Positions 53,664-63,157 of a stretch of 64,000 bases of DNA are shown here, piece after piece. This stretch comes from Deltaproteobacteria bacterium (GTDB lineage: Bacteria > Desulfobacterota > Desulfuromonadia > Geobacterales > Geobacteraceae). The stretch is from contig SBEG01000004.1 in the NCBI GenBank assembly GCA_009668975.1, positions 1-64,000 on the forward strand, read 5' to 3'. A program made the position numbers and the translations under genes. A model generated the notes under the pieces. The model saw only the letters and a list, made by a program, of their open reading frames with translations. It was not told the origin of the DNA and did no database searches. Position 1 is the first letter of the stretch; each line of letters starts with the position of its first letter.

Positions 53664-55595
53664 TTATCTAATGCAGATCCTGCGCACTTCATGAATATCC
53701 GTCAGGTGCTGAAACACCTTCAGAATTCCATCCTGTTTCAGAGAGGTCATACCTTCGATGACAGCCTCCCGCCGGATCTCTTCTGCTTCGGGCTTTTTCT
53801 TGATCAGGTTTTTGATCTCATCGGAGCAATCCAGAAGTTCATGAATACCCATACGTCCGCGATAACCGGTGTTACTGCAGTCCTCGCACCCCACCGGCTC
53901 GGCGAGCGTCAGGTCAGCCGGCACCAGGCCACTTGCGAGGAACTGTTCAGCCCCGTACTCGGCGATAATTTCAGCAAGTTCAGATTCCTCCGGGCGGTAT
54001 ACTCGCATGCATTTCTTGCAGAGCCTTCGCGCCAGCCGCTGAGCCAGCACGCAGAGCAGGGAGTCCGAAAAGGCGAAGGGGTCTATCCCCATGTCCAGCA
54101 GGCGGGTCAGCGTTTCAGGAGCGGTGTTGGTATGCAGGGTAGATAATACCAGGTGCCCGGTTAGGGATGCCTCAATGGCTATGGAGGCGGTTTCCTCATC
54201 ACGCATTTCGCCGACCATGATGATATCGGGGTCGAGACGCAGAAACGAGCGCAGGGCAGCCGCAAAGGTAAGACCGATGCGGGGGTTCACCTGGACCTGC
54301 CGCAACCCTTTCTGGGTAATTTCAACCGGGTCTTCGGCGGTCCAGATCTTCGTTTCCGGTTTATTAATCCTGGCAATCGCCGAATGCAGGGTTGTTGTCT
54401 TGCCGGATCCGGTAGGACCGACAACAAGAATAAGGCCGTACGGCTTGGTGATTGCTTTCTCGAAGACCCGCCTGTTCCGCTCAGTCAGACCCAGGTCATC
54501 ATAGGCAATGGGATCACCGGTGTGAAGAATCCTGATAACCACATCCTCAAGCTGCCCGACCGTGGGCATCGTGGCAATTCTCAACTCAACATTAATAGGC
54601 CCGAACTTTTTGAAATTAATCTTGCCGTCCTGCGGCTTTCGCCTCTCGGCGATATCCAGATCCGACATAATCTTGATGCGCGAAGGAATGGCATATTTAT
54701 ACTTATAGGGAATTCGCTGGTACACTTTACAGCGACCATCGATTCGCACCCTGACAATAATGTCGTTTTTCCCGGGATATGGCTCGATATGAATGTCAGA
54801 CGCCCGGTTCTGATAGGCATCATAGATAATTTTATTCACCAGCTTAACGATAACGCTGTCCCGTTCCGTTACTTTTTTGACTTCGTCTTCAATATCCGGC
54901 TCATCGTACATATCCGTCTTGGTGAGAATATCCGAGATACTGTCGGGGATATCGAGACTCATTTCATCTTCGATAGAATGGGCAGGGGCTTGCTGGAATT
55001 TGTAAAGACGTTGCTGAACCGCGGCTATTTCTGATTCCGTGGCAATAACAGGAATGATCTTCAGTCTGGTCGCGGATTCAAGCTCTTTCAACTCAGAGAG
55101 TTTGATGGGGTGGACCATGGCAAGGGTAAGGGTGCTGCCGATTTTGGAGATCGGCACGATTTGCTGTTTCTGGGCATAGTTGGCGTTGATGAAACGTGCG
55201 AAATCCTGGTCGACCTGCATGGTGCCAAGGGAAACAAACGGCAGATCGTATTGGACGGAAACAGTCCGAGCCAGCTGCTCTTCGGTTAAAAACCCGAGCT
55301 TGACGAGAGATTTCCCCAGCGGAATATTATCCTTCTTGCTTGAAACACGGGCCCGTTCGAGTTGACCCTCACTCAGGAGGCCTTCTGCAAGCAGGATATC
55401 CACCAGCTTCTTTCGCTTACCCGTCTGCTCAAGGATATAGTTAAGGTCGGTCTCCTTGAGAAAACCGAGCCGGCAGAGAAGTCTGCCAATGGTCTCGCCG
55501 GGAAACGACTTTTGCAGCTCAAGAGCCTCGGAAAGCTGCGTTTCGGTTATCAGGTTACTTTCGAGAAGGATTTCACCAAGCTTCTTTATTACCAT
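53664..55595 (-). CDS. GspE/PilB-family secretion ATPase with two MshEN domains
   Basis: A 643-residue type II secretion/type IV pilus ATPase. Residues 4-57 and 61-115 are MshEN domains (LGEILLESNLITETQLSEALELQ; LGKSLVKLGFLTEEQLARTVSVQ). The ATPase core has RASDIHIEP, Walker A GPTGSGKTT near 393-401, the Asp box DPDIIMVGEMRDEETA and the His box STLHTN. The zinc tetracysteine is CKKCM...CEDCSNTGYRGR. It is not next to pilC or gspF genes, but heads a group with an exported protein and a pseudo-receiver membrane protein. Confidence 0.94.
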   Translation of the reverse strand: MVIKKLGEILLESNLITETQLSEALELQKSFPGETIGRLLCRLGFLKETDLNYILEQTGKRKKLVDILLAEGLLSEGQLERARVSSKKDNIPLGKSLVKLGFLTEEQLARTVSVQYDLPFVSLGTMQVDQDFARFINANYAQKQQIVPISKIGSTLTLAMVHPIKLSELKELESATRLKIIPVIATESEIAAVQQRLYKFQQAPAHSIEDEMSLDIPDSISDILTKTDMYDEPDIEDEVKKVTERDSVIVKLVNKIIYDAYQNRASDIHIEPYPGKNDIIVRVRIDGRCKVYQRIPYKYKYAIPSRIKIMSDLDIAERRKPQDGKINFKKFGPINVELRIATMPTVGQLEDVVIRILHTGDPIAYDDLGLTERNRRVFEKAITKPYGLILVVGPTGSGKTTTLHSAIARINKPETKIWTAEDPVEITQKGLRQVQVNPRIGLTFAAALRSFLRLDPDIIMVGEMRDEETASIAIEASLTGHLVLSTLHTNTAPETLTRLLDMGIDPFAFSDSLLCVLAQRLARRLCKKCMRVYRPEESELAEIIAEYGAEQFLASGLVPADLTLAEPVGCEDCSNTGYRGRMGIHELLDCSDEIKNLIKKKPEAEEIRREAVIEGMTSLKQDGILKVFQHLTDIHEVRRICIR

Positions 55596-55629
55596 TCAAG
55601 TATCCCTGCTGCCTCAGCACCCCTCGGTA

Positions 55630-57108
55630 TCACTTCACAATGACATCGAACCCCTTGTACCGGGCAAGTTCTTCCACAAGCGGATCTATGGGAATATTTG
55701 TCAGTATTTTGCGCGTACCGCTCCGGTCGCCCTCAGAAACGACAAATCCGGAAAGCTGCACGTTGAAGGGAGTCCCATCCTGCTTCCAGAGGTGCTGCAT
55801 TCCGTACACCGCGGATACCCCCAGGGCAGGAAGCAGTTTCTCGGAAATCTCCTTGAAGTCATCCTCCGGATTGAGCATGACGACCCGGTAGCCCTTGAGC
55901 TCGAGCAGCCTCAACAAGGTATACTGGACAGGATTTTCTTCGGAGAAGGACACGACCACTTTTTGATTGTTATTCTCGGAATACCGGTCAGCTCGCACTG
56001 ACAGTGTCACCCCGCTCAGAGCCCCGTCATCCAGCAGCAGTCCCCTGTTCTTTTCGCAGCTGACGGAAAGCGCTGAATACAGATCGTCTACAATCGAATC
56101 CCGGCCGCTCCCCTCAATACTATACAGTATTTTCTGGCCATCAGGCTCATCGGAATACACCGGTGAAGTCTCAACCACCTGAAAACCCTCTTTATCAAGA
56201 AATGCCCGCAACGACGGAGGCAGCCCTTTCCGGTTTCCTTGCAGATTTACCAGGACGATATCGTTTTTCAGCAAGCTTTCAGCGGTTTTTTCAATTTTGA
56301 AATCTGTTGTCACCGTCAGTTTCGGGTCAGTGCCGAAATCCACGGAAAAATTCTCTTCAACCGAATAAAAGCGGGCCGCGGCGAGCAAGGACGAGAAAAA
56401 ACTCTTCCGGTCATAAGGGTTTCCTGTCACTATTCTGATTCCGGGATCTTTTTCTCGTAGAATCGTTTTCACCAATGGTGACAGTGTTCCTTCTTCATCA
56501 ATGACTATCTTGCCACCATCCGCTGCCGGAAGCACAGGATATCGCTCGGGATCAAGGGAAAGCGAAAAATTCCGTTCCTGAACCACCAGGGGAGCAGTCT
56601 CCTGCCGGCCTTGCTGGAGGATGCGGTCCCAGACCTCCCTTGTCCATTGGATGTCCTGTCCCTTCACCGCCGGTATACGAAAGGATTGTGAAACCGTAGC
56701 AGCAGGCGCCTTCTTCGAGGATTTCGCCCTTTTTACGCCAGATCGCACGATTGAACCTGAAAAGGGTTGATCAAATCTCCGGCCTTTCGTTCGCTTCCGC
56801 GCCGAGACGCTGCGGGAGACTTTTCCGCGACCGGACGGTTTTTGCGCTATTTCACCGCGGACTCGAGGCTTTCTTTTCGGACTTGCTGAAGCACTCTGGT
56901 CAGTTTGAGGCTTTGGGCGGGAAAGGCCTTCAGCCGGCTCCCTGGTCAGCGGCTCGCCTGCCTTCGGACCAGCTTGATTTTTGCCGCCAAGAGTCTTGGT
57001 GTCGAGTTCAAACATGGGATCCAGCGCAAAAGAGTCGCGACTTCCCAGAAACGCCAAGATACCGCATAGACAAAAAACAAGAAACAGTCTCCACGTGTAC
57101 CGTTTCAC
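55630..57108 (-). CDS. Exported protein of unknown function
   Basis: A 492-residue exported protein. The GTG was chosen because GGAGG is just upstream and it opens a signal peptide (VKRYTWRLFLVFCLCGILAFLGSRDSFA). A basic, S/K/R/P-rich low-complexity region (about 45-150) precedes a larger folded region with repeated halves (GIRIVTGNPYDRKSFFSSLLAAARFY; GVTLSVRADRYSENNNQKVVVSF). No known family is recognised. It sits 34 bases upstream of the ATPase gene in the same direction, so it may be part of that apparatus. Confidence 0.75.
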   Translation of the reverse strand: MKRYTWRLFLVFCLCGILAFLGSRDSFALDPMFELDTKTLGGKNQAGPKAGEPLTREPAEGLSRPKPQTDQSASASPKRKPRVRGEIAQKPSGRGKVSRSVSARKRTKGRRFDQPFSGSIVRSGVKRAKSSKKAPAATVSQSFRIPAVKGQDIQWTREVWDRILQQGRQETAPLVVQERNFSLSLDPERYPVLPAADGGKIVIDEEGTLSPLVKTILREKDPGIRIVTGNPYDRKSFFSSLLAAARFYSVEENFSVDFGTDPKLTVTTDFKIEKTAESLLKNDIVLVNLQGNRKGLPPSLRAFLDKEGFQVVETSPVYSDEPDGQKILYSIEGSGRDSIVDDLYSALSVSCEKNRGLLLDDGALSGVTLSVRADRYSENNNQKVVVSFSEENPVQYTLLRLLELKGYRVVMLNPEDDFKEISEKLLPALGVSAVYGMQHLWKQDGTPFNVQLSGFVVSEGDRSGTRKILTNIPIDPLVEELARYKGFDVIVK

Positions 57109-57209
57109 GCACCCTCCCCCGTAAAAGCACCGCAACACGCACACCATCCTGACAGGACAATCTAACCCGTACGTCAGAAGGATTCACATTGCTTCAATAG
57201 ATAAGTTAT

Positions 57210-58415
57210 TCAGGAAAATTCCAGTACGAAAGCTGTTATTTGGGTATTACCCTGCTCTTGGTAAGTCACCAGTTCAGCTACTCCGGGCAGCACGAACGTT
57301 TTGACCAGAAAACCGTTTTCAGAAGATTCCTTGCCACTCGGTAGAGGTCCTTCAACTCTCAGCTGATTCAAAATCTGGGACAAATAAGCATCGGTAAACC
57401 CGCTTCGACCGCGCGAAATCCCCTGAAGCGCTTTGATCGTGTCATTTTTCCGGTAAATCCTGAAATCCGCCTCTGGCGATACATAACGTTCCCAACCGGG
57501 ATGTTGCGATGAATAAAGATCGTCTCGCCATTCGCTGCGCAGAAAAGAGGGAAGTCCTTTGATGCCCCGCTGTTTCATTACGGGAGGGCTTGCCGTGTGG
57601 CCGGGGTTCTCCGTACTGATGGCAACAGGTTGTTGCACAGCCGGCACTGTCTTGCCCTTTTCACGTGTCAGCCAGAAATAGATGCCGCTTCCAACCACCG
57701 CCAGCAGGATAAGACCCGCCAGGAACTTTCCGGAAACATGATGTTTCGGCTTGGAAGAAATGCTCTCCAATAAAGGCTCACCAAAAGATTTTTGATAGCC
57801 GGGAAAAGCTTCTTCCGTGACGCGTCCACCATTGAGTCCCGGCAGAACGGCATCCGGGGCAGTCACATTTTCGACAGAATGAAAACCATCAGGAGACTCA
57901 CCGTTTAGTTCCAACCCATTTTCGCCAAGCTTTCCTTGCCGGGAGATATCTTTAGCGGAGATTTCTTCACCCGGGCAGTTGAGCTCTTGCAGTGCCTCTT
58001 CAGAACGGGACGCGGATTTTTCCATCTCCAGACTGATCTCACGCCAATCTTCCGGGAAATAACGGGAAACAAGTTCGGCAAAATCCTGCTGCATCTGCAG
58101 TTCAGAATCACTGACGCTGATCCAGTCATCACACCAACTCGTGCCTTTCTTGCTGCTGCTGTCGAAGTCACCCATAAAGATGATACGGGGTGAAGCAGAT
58201 CCAAGAAGCGACTTTATATGCCTAGATACCGTTTCACCTGAAACGGTTCCAATAGTGCTTTGAATAAATACAACGGATGGACGATTTTCGAAAACTTCCT
58301 TCAAACCGTTATCAAAGTCGGACGCACAGCGTATTTTGGTTTTTAAAAAAGGCTGAAGAAACTCGATGAGACGAGCAACTCTTGTATCACTGGAGATAAC
58401 AAAAATATTAAGCAT
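57210..58415 (-). CDS. Pseudo-receiver membrane protein of unknown function
   Basis: A 401-residue protein with a receiver-like N-terminal domain (MLNIFVISSDTRVARLIEFL...PSVVFIQSTIG...RIIFMGD). The phospho-acceptor position after VVFI is Q, so phosphorylation is not expected. An acidic linker, one membrane helix near 229-250 (FLAGLILLAVVGSGIYFWL) and a periplasmic C-terminal domain (about 290-401) follow. AGAGG lies four bases before the ATG. First gene of the group ending with the GspE-type ATPase. Confidence 0.75.
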   Translation of the reverse strand: MLNIFVISSDTRVARLIEFLQPFLKTKIRCASDFDNGLKEVFENRPSVVFIQSTIGTVSGETVSRHIKSLLGSASPRIIFMGDFDSSSKKGTSWCDDWISVSDSELQMQQDFAELVSRYFPEDWREISLEMEKSASRSEEALQELNCPGEEISAKDISRQGKLGENGLELNGESPDGFHSVENVTAPDAVLPGLNGGRVTEEAFPGYQKSFGEPLLESISSKPKHHVSGKFLAGLILLAVVGSGIYFWLTREKGKTVPAVQQPVAISTENPGHTASPPVMKQRGIKGLPSFLRSEWRDDLYSSQHPGWERYVSPEADFRIYRKNDTIKALQGISRGRSGFTDAYLSQILNQLRVEGPLPSGKESSENGFLVKTFVLPGVAELVTYQEQGNTQITAFVLEFS

Positions 58416-58746
58416 ACTGACCTCTCATATTTTTGTATAATCACACGTAACTATCTTCAATGTCAATGCTTTTTAATTATTGTCCTTGCTAGGTTTTTCC
58501 CTGTCGCAGAGCTTCCAACCAAGCTCTATCACGGACTTTAAATCTCCAAATATATCTCTATGTGATCAGACCACAAATCACTAGAACCTTACTGACCTCA
58601 TACGACAACAATGTGCCACCAATGCCACAAATGGCGGCACCCGGCCAGAGAAACGGGCAGGACCCAAAAGACTGTTTCAGGATAAAAACCGGTGTGCATA
58701 CGATCGGATCAGCAAGAGTATCCATGAAGAGGGATCTGCGGATCCA
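58416..58746. other. Gene-free gap
   Basis: A 331-base gap between the pseudo-receiver gene and the inverted-repeat element. A 67-codon plus-strand frame here has no ribosome site, and reverse frames show no continuation of the TPR protein that ends at the element. Confidence 0.4.
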
Positions 58747-58912
58747 AGGAGTCTGTCGGACTTAGGAAATCGAAGCAAAAATTCGGCTGGGCGAGGACAG
58801 ATTTTGTCGATTTTGCTGGGTAATAGTTGTTCTATTGCCCAAAAAAAATCGGCGAAATATGGACCGCCCAGACGGATTTGCAGCAGATTTACCCTACGAC
58901 CGACAGGCTCCT
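58747..58912. mobile_element. MITE-like inverted-repeat element 1
   Basis: About 166 bases with imperfect terminal inverted repeats. The left end reads AGGAGTCTGTCGGACTTAGG and the right end, reverse-complemented, AGGAGCCTGTCGGTCGTAGG. No coding frame is supported inside. Its right end supplies the stop codon of the LysM gene. Confidence 0.75.
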
Positions 58913-59570
58913 AGATTTCCGAAAGCCGAAGGAAACAGTCACCTCGATACAGACTCGCGTTGGGAACAAGGGGGGAATGAGGAAAAAATTTCAGGAAGCG
59001 GTCAAATCCATCCAGGGCTTCATGATATTTACCCTGAGCAAATAGTGCAACCGACTGTTCGAAGAGTTGCCGCTCGGCCGAGCTTTTTGCAGTCCCAGTC
59101 GTTTTGTCCGGCACCCTTTCTTGCCGGGAGGGGGTCACAGGCGGAACTCCGGACGTTGTCCGCGTACCGGCAACCGGGTCAGACTGCATTTTACGAAAGA
59201 GCCGGCCGGAAAGGGGAACGAGCAATTCTTGCCCTGCGTAAATCAGATTCGGATTACGGATTTTATTAAAGAGGAGTATCTGCGGATAATAGACACCTTT
59301 GCCGGAAAATTGCCGGGAAAGAGCCGCGAGGGTATCTCCCTGTTTGATGGTTATCTTCTTTACCAGCACCCCTTCAGCAGGGAGCGGCGGCGCAGCAGAA
59401 TCCACCGGGTTCGGCAGATAGAGTAACAAATCACCAGCCAGGACAGAGGAATGGAACAGGAATAACAGGAGGGTAATCATCAGGCCAGGAATCACCCAGC
59501 AATTCGGAACAGAAACAAGTCTTGATCGTTGTAAGGCATCGGTTTCCGGGTTATTTTTCTTGACCGCCAT
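58911..59570 (-). CDS. LysM/TPR membrane-anchored protein, 3' end truncated
   Basis: A 219-residue protein. The ATG was chosen for GAGGGAG upstream; longer frames run into element 2. A membrane or signal helix (WVIPGLMITLLLFLFHSSVLA) is at about 25-45. A LysM peptidoglycan-binding domain is near 70-118 (ITIKQGDTLAALSRQFSGK...NLIYAGQELLVPL). TPR helices (LFEQSVALFAQGKYHEALDGFDRFLKFFP) stop in mid-repeat after YRGDCFLRLSEI. The stop codon lies inside the inverted repeat of element 1, so the original gene was probably longer. Confidence 0.75.
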   Translation of the reverse strand: MAVKKNNPETDALQRSRLVSVPNCWVIPGLMITLLLFLFHSSVLAGDLLLYLPNPVDSAAPPLPAEGVLVKKITIKQGDTLAALSRQFSGKGVYYPQILLFNKIRNPNLIYAGQELLVPLSGRLFRKMQSDPVAGTRTTSGVPPVTPSRQERVPDKTTGTAKSSAERQLFEQSVALFAQGKYHEALDGFDRFLKFFPHSPLVPNASLYRGDCFLRLSEI

Positions 59571-59691
59571 GTCTCCCTCATATTCCGCGCTAACCACCAC
59601 AGCAACCCCTGTACAGTCGCGAAAAACCGCGGATCGATACCGGTGCTGCAACATCAGCAACATCTCGCCGGGGGCAGCTGCCAGCTTGGAG

Positions 59692-59867
59692 CCTGTCCGT
59701 AAATAATAGTACGAGCAACCCGCTCCCGGATTTATGCAGAATTTGGCTGGTCTGATTGTGCAAAACCGCAGGCGTAGCACGGCTACGTCGAGGATCTTGT
59801 GATTGAGGACCGGTCAAAGTCGGCGTGAAGACCGGACGCAAGCCTGGAAAATTAATTTACGGACAAA
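59692..59867. mobile_element. MITE-like inverted-repeat element 2
   Basis: About 176 bases bounded by TGTCCGTAAAT (59694-59704) and ATTTACGGACA (59855-59865), with an internal hairpin CGTAGC-ACG-GCTACG. Different sequence from element 1. Lies between the LysM gene start region and the next gene's stop codon. Confidence 0.7.
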
Positions 59868-59871
59868 CTAC

Positions 59872-62052
59872 TTAGTACGAATTTCCCCGCTGATCTTTGT
59901 AACTGAGGCGATTTTCAATTTGCATATTTGTACCCGCGGCCACCCCCGGTCTCACCCGATACGCAAGCACTATGCTCCGCTTCTCGCCCGGCCCGAGCTC
60001 GGTGAATCGCCAAGCATGATCACCTGTCCGCCCGCCAACCGCGACAGGCTCCGACGCGACAAGATCTATTCGCTCCGGCAAATGACTGATCACCTCAACG
60101 TCTTTTGCCATGCCCGAGCCATTATTAACGACATTCAAAACCAGATGGGCAACTTCACTCGGTTTGAGACGCCCGTTCGAAGCACTCATTTCCAAGGTTA
60201 CCACGGGACGGGAATGGACAAGATACACTGTTGCGCCAGCAGACTTGTTCCGCGCACTCTCCGGCTCAACAGTAATGGTGAAAGACTCTTCCACTTTGTC
60301 GATACTTGAGGCGGGAACAAACAACTCTATTTTCAGTGTCGCTTCTTCCTTTGGGGATAAAGAGCCGATGGAGTCCACAATCAGTTCGTCAGTCTGCTTG
60401 TCGCCACTACCGCCGGTTCGATAGATAGTATGACGAATTGAAGCTGGGATGGAGGTCTTTAGTGAAAAGTTTTCACGGAAATTACCGGTATTGATTACGC
60501 TGACGGGAAAAACAAGCCTTTCACCCGGCAAGACGGTTCGCTTCCCGCTCTGAATCCTGACCGTCACACCGTGTATCTTTCCGACCACCGCGGCTGAGGA
60601 AAGAAATGCTTCAGACAGCTTCAGCACATTATTATGCAACTCGGTCCGGCAAAATAGTTCCTGACCTGCGATCGCATCGTGCTTCAAGCGGAACGCGAGG
60701 TTGAATTCCTTTCGTCCTCCGGAACTGACATCCATTTCCTCCCCGGAAAGACGGGACGTCCCATCACGGCGAAATCCGGCGGGTAGCGGCTCAACCGGCT
60801 CATAGTGGGCAGGATAACTGAACGTAAAAGAAATTTTTCTGGCGACAGCGCTGCCAACGTTCAGAAGCGCAATTTTATAGCTGATCGTTTCACCCGGCAG
60901 AACGATCTGTTTGTCGGGCCTTATTGCCATTCTCAGCAGAGGCGCCGAGAATACCAGCGAAACTTCTTTCGACAAGGAAATATCACTATCGAATTTCGAA
61001 ACCAAACGAATCGGAAAGGTACCTCTCTGCCCGTCAATTATCGCTGCGGGCACCGTTAGGATAACCATCCCGGCAAAGCTTTCACCAGGCGACAGTTGCG
61101 GTGTTGAAGCAAGTGCTGACTCTGGATGAGCCGCAGATACGATCCGGGCCTGATATTCGGCGGGAAAGCCATCCTCCAGCCCGAAACTGTCGGCGCCATT
61201 ACCGCGGTTCACCACTTCAAAGGGAATCGAAATCGTTGCGCCGGCTGCACTTCTTTCCGCGACGGGCCGCACGGTTAATTCGACGGCAGCATATTGTACA
61301 ACTTCGAAAGTAACAACAGCGGATTTCTGGTCTCCGGCTTTCGCTGCCGCGATAGGTTCAGGCTTTCCATCAGGGTCACCGCTCCCCCTCTGAAGCTCTT
61401 CAAGCCGTTTCGCGGCGATTGAAGCAGCCTGAGTCCCCGGGAATTTCTCCTGAACCGACCGGTATTCTCTGACGGCCCTTTCCTTCATCGTTAAAATGGG
61501 TTCCACTCGTTCAGGAACAGTGGACTTCGGGGTCACGACAGGGGCAGTCGCTTGCGGCTTGCCAGAGGCCGGCTGTTGCCCGGTAACGGCTCTTGCTACT
61601 GGCGCCGCTGCCACAAGGGCCTTTTGTTCCGCTGCAGCAACAACCGGTTTTTTATCAAGCGCGGCTCCACCAGCGTCACCCTTTTCAGCAAAACCTTGCG
61701 CAAGCGCAATCAACTCAGGTTCGGCTGCGGTTCTTAAGGGAGTGTCCGGATTTTCTTTCAAAAACTGCGCCATGTACCGCGCAGCCTCTTGCTTCTCGCC
61801 CAGACGAAAATGAGCCCTCGCCAACCAAAAAAGCGCCATATCACGCAACGGCGTGGCAGGGTATTCCTTGAGAAACTGCGACATCTTGGTGGCAGCACCT
61901 TGATAGTCCTGGTTCTGGAAGGCGGTAAACCCGCCGATGAAGACCGAATACTCATCCAGTTCTGCTGCATGGGTGGAAACTGAAAAACACACCAGCACAA
62001 CGAGCGCCAGGACTAAGCGTACCCAGTGAGTATGCACCTGATGAACAATCAC
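59872..62052 (-). CDS. Exported TPR and beta-sandwich (DUF11-like) repeat protein
   Basis: A 726-residue exported protein. A signal peptide (LVLALVVLVCFSVSTHA) precedes a TPR region at about 35-110 (YQGAATKMSQFLKEYPATPLRDMALFWLARAHFRLGEKQEAA, YbgF-like) and an alanine/proline-rich linker. At least four Ig-like/DUF11-type beta domains follow (VVNRGNGADSFGL, LLNVGSAVARKISF, VINTGNFRENFSL, VVNNGSGMAKDVEV). Likely a periplasmic or surface scaffold. The start is GTG with a weak site. The stop lies five bases from element 2, so the natural C-terminus may be altered. Confidence 0.82.
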   Translation of the reverse strand: MIVHQVHTHWVRLVLALVVLVCFSVSTHAAELDEYSVFIGGFTAFQNQDYQGAATKMSQFLKEYPATPLRDMALFWLARAHFRLGEKQEAARYMAQFLKENPDTPLRTAAEPELIALAQGFAEKGDAGGAALDKKPVVAAAEQKALVAAAPVARAVTGQQPASGKPQATAPVVTPKSTVPERVEPILTMKERAVREYRSVQEKFPGTQAASIAAKRLEELQRGSGDPDGKPEPIAAAKAGDQKSAVVTFEVVQYAAVELTVRPVAERSAAGATISIPFEVVNRGNGADSFGLEDGFPAEYQARIVSAAHPESALASTPQLSPGESFAGMVILTVPAAIIDGQRGTFPIRLVSKFDSDISLSKEVSLVFSAPLLRMAIRPDKQIVLPGETISYKIALLNVGSAVARKISFTFSYPAHYEPVEPLPAGFRRDGTSRLSGEEMDVSSGGRKEFNLAFRLKHDAIAGQELFCRTELHNNVLKLSEAFLSSAAVVGKIHGVTVRIQSGKRTVLPGERLVFPVSVINTGNFRENFSLKTSIPASIRHTIYRTGGSGDKQTDELIVDSIGSLSPKEEATLKIELFVPASSIDKVEESFTITVEPESARNKSAGATVYLVHSRPVVTLEMSASNGRLKPSEVAHLVLNVVNNGSGMAKDVEVISHLPERIDLVASEPVAVGGRTGDHAWRFTELGPGEKRSIVLAYRVRPGVAAGTNMQIENRLSYKDQRGNSY

Positions 62053-62335
62053 CTTTCCACCCTTTCAAAAGCCGTTTTACATTTAATATTGCTGATACAT
62101 AGCACCTTCATCATAGTATTGTCAACGACGAAAGACCTTCTCAGCCCACTGTTACAAGCCTCTCAGAGCAAATGCATTTCCCGCGGAAATTTATCTGTGT
62201 CGGGGTCTCTTCACAAGATTAAAACAAGCAGCACCAATTACTCGTTCCGGGGTTGTTGAATTCTCTTACGACAAATGGGTACAGCGGAGATGCACGCTGT
62301 CACAACGCCAGTTAAAAAAGTGATTTTGCGCACCG

Positions 62336-63148
62336 TCACGGGACGAATGATTCGACATGGAGTGGGGATTTTTTGCCGGGGGAGAGAATTTGGAGCATTT
62401 CCTGATGAATACGTCCGTTGCTTGCCAGAATCCGGTGATCCCTTATGAAATAGGGCTCACCGGCATGGTTTGTCACGGTCCCACCCGCCTCTTCAACCAT
62501 AAGCTTGCCGGCCGCGACATCCCAGGGATTCAATTTGCACTCCCAGAAACCGTCCAACCTTCCGGCTGCAACATAGGCAAGATCAAGGGCCGCGGCGCCT
62601 GCCCTTCTGACGCCTCGGGCAGCTAGCTGGAATTGGAAGAAATTGTCGAAATTATTTTCGTTGGACTGCGCCCTGTCATAGGGAAATCCAGTTGCCAGCA
62701 GACAGTTTTCCAGAGGCTGTCGTGAAGAAACCGTGATCTTTTCGCCATTCAACCAGGCTCCTTGGCCACGGACACAGGTAAACAGCTCATCCATCATCGG
62801 CTGATACACTACCCCCAGCTGGATCACGCCGGAAACTTCAAGCGCGATGGAAACCGCAAACCAGGGGAAGCCGTGGGCATAATTTGTCGTACCATCCAGG
62901 GGATCGATGATCCAGCGCAGCGAAGAACCGGTATCCAAAGCGCCGCTTTCTTCGGCAAGCACATCGCAGCCGGGACATGCGACACGGAGTTGCAGGACGA
63001 TGAGATCCTCGGAAATCCGGTCAACCTCGGTTACGAGATTATTCTCGCCTTTGAAGTCCACGGAGTATTCACCCCAAAGTCTTTCCCGCTGAATCTGTCC
63101 GGCCGCCCGTGCCGCCTGCACCGCACTTGCAAGATAATCAGTCTTCAT
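62336..63148 (-). CDS. suhB: Inositol monophosphatase family protein (SuhB-like)
   Basis: A 270-residue Mg2+-dependent phosphatase. Metal-site motifs: ENNLVTEVD near 35-43, EES near 66-68, IDPLDGTTNY near 80-89 and WDVAAG near 215. The length is typical. SuhB proteins hydrolyse inositol-1-phosphate and also act on rRNA maturation in some bacteria. It follows the rubrerythrin-like gene after nine bases, so they may share a transcript. Confidence 0.92.
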   Translation of the reverse strand: MKTDYLASAVQAARAAGQIQRERLWGEYSVDFKGENNLVTEVDRISEDLIVLQLRVACPGCDVLAEESGALDTGSSLRWIIDPLDGTTNYAHGFPWFAVSIALEVSGVIQLGVVYQPMMDELFTCVRGQGAWLNGEKITVSSRQPLENCLLATGFPYDRAQSNENNFDNFFQFQLAARGVRRAGAAALDLAYVAAGRLDGFWECKLNPWDVAAGKLMVEEAGGTVTNHAGEPYFIRDHRILASNGRIHQEMLQILSPGKKSPLHVESFVP

Positions 63149-63157
63149 ACCGAATTA

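Noticed and set aside
58416-58746. Lost 3' part of the LysM/TPR gene beyond element 1
   Set aside because: The first reverse frame translated past the element shows no TPR pattern, so no continuation could be supported.
58835-59269. 144-codon plus-strand frame
   Set aside because: It overlaps the inverted-repeat element and the antisense of the LysM gene.
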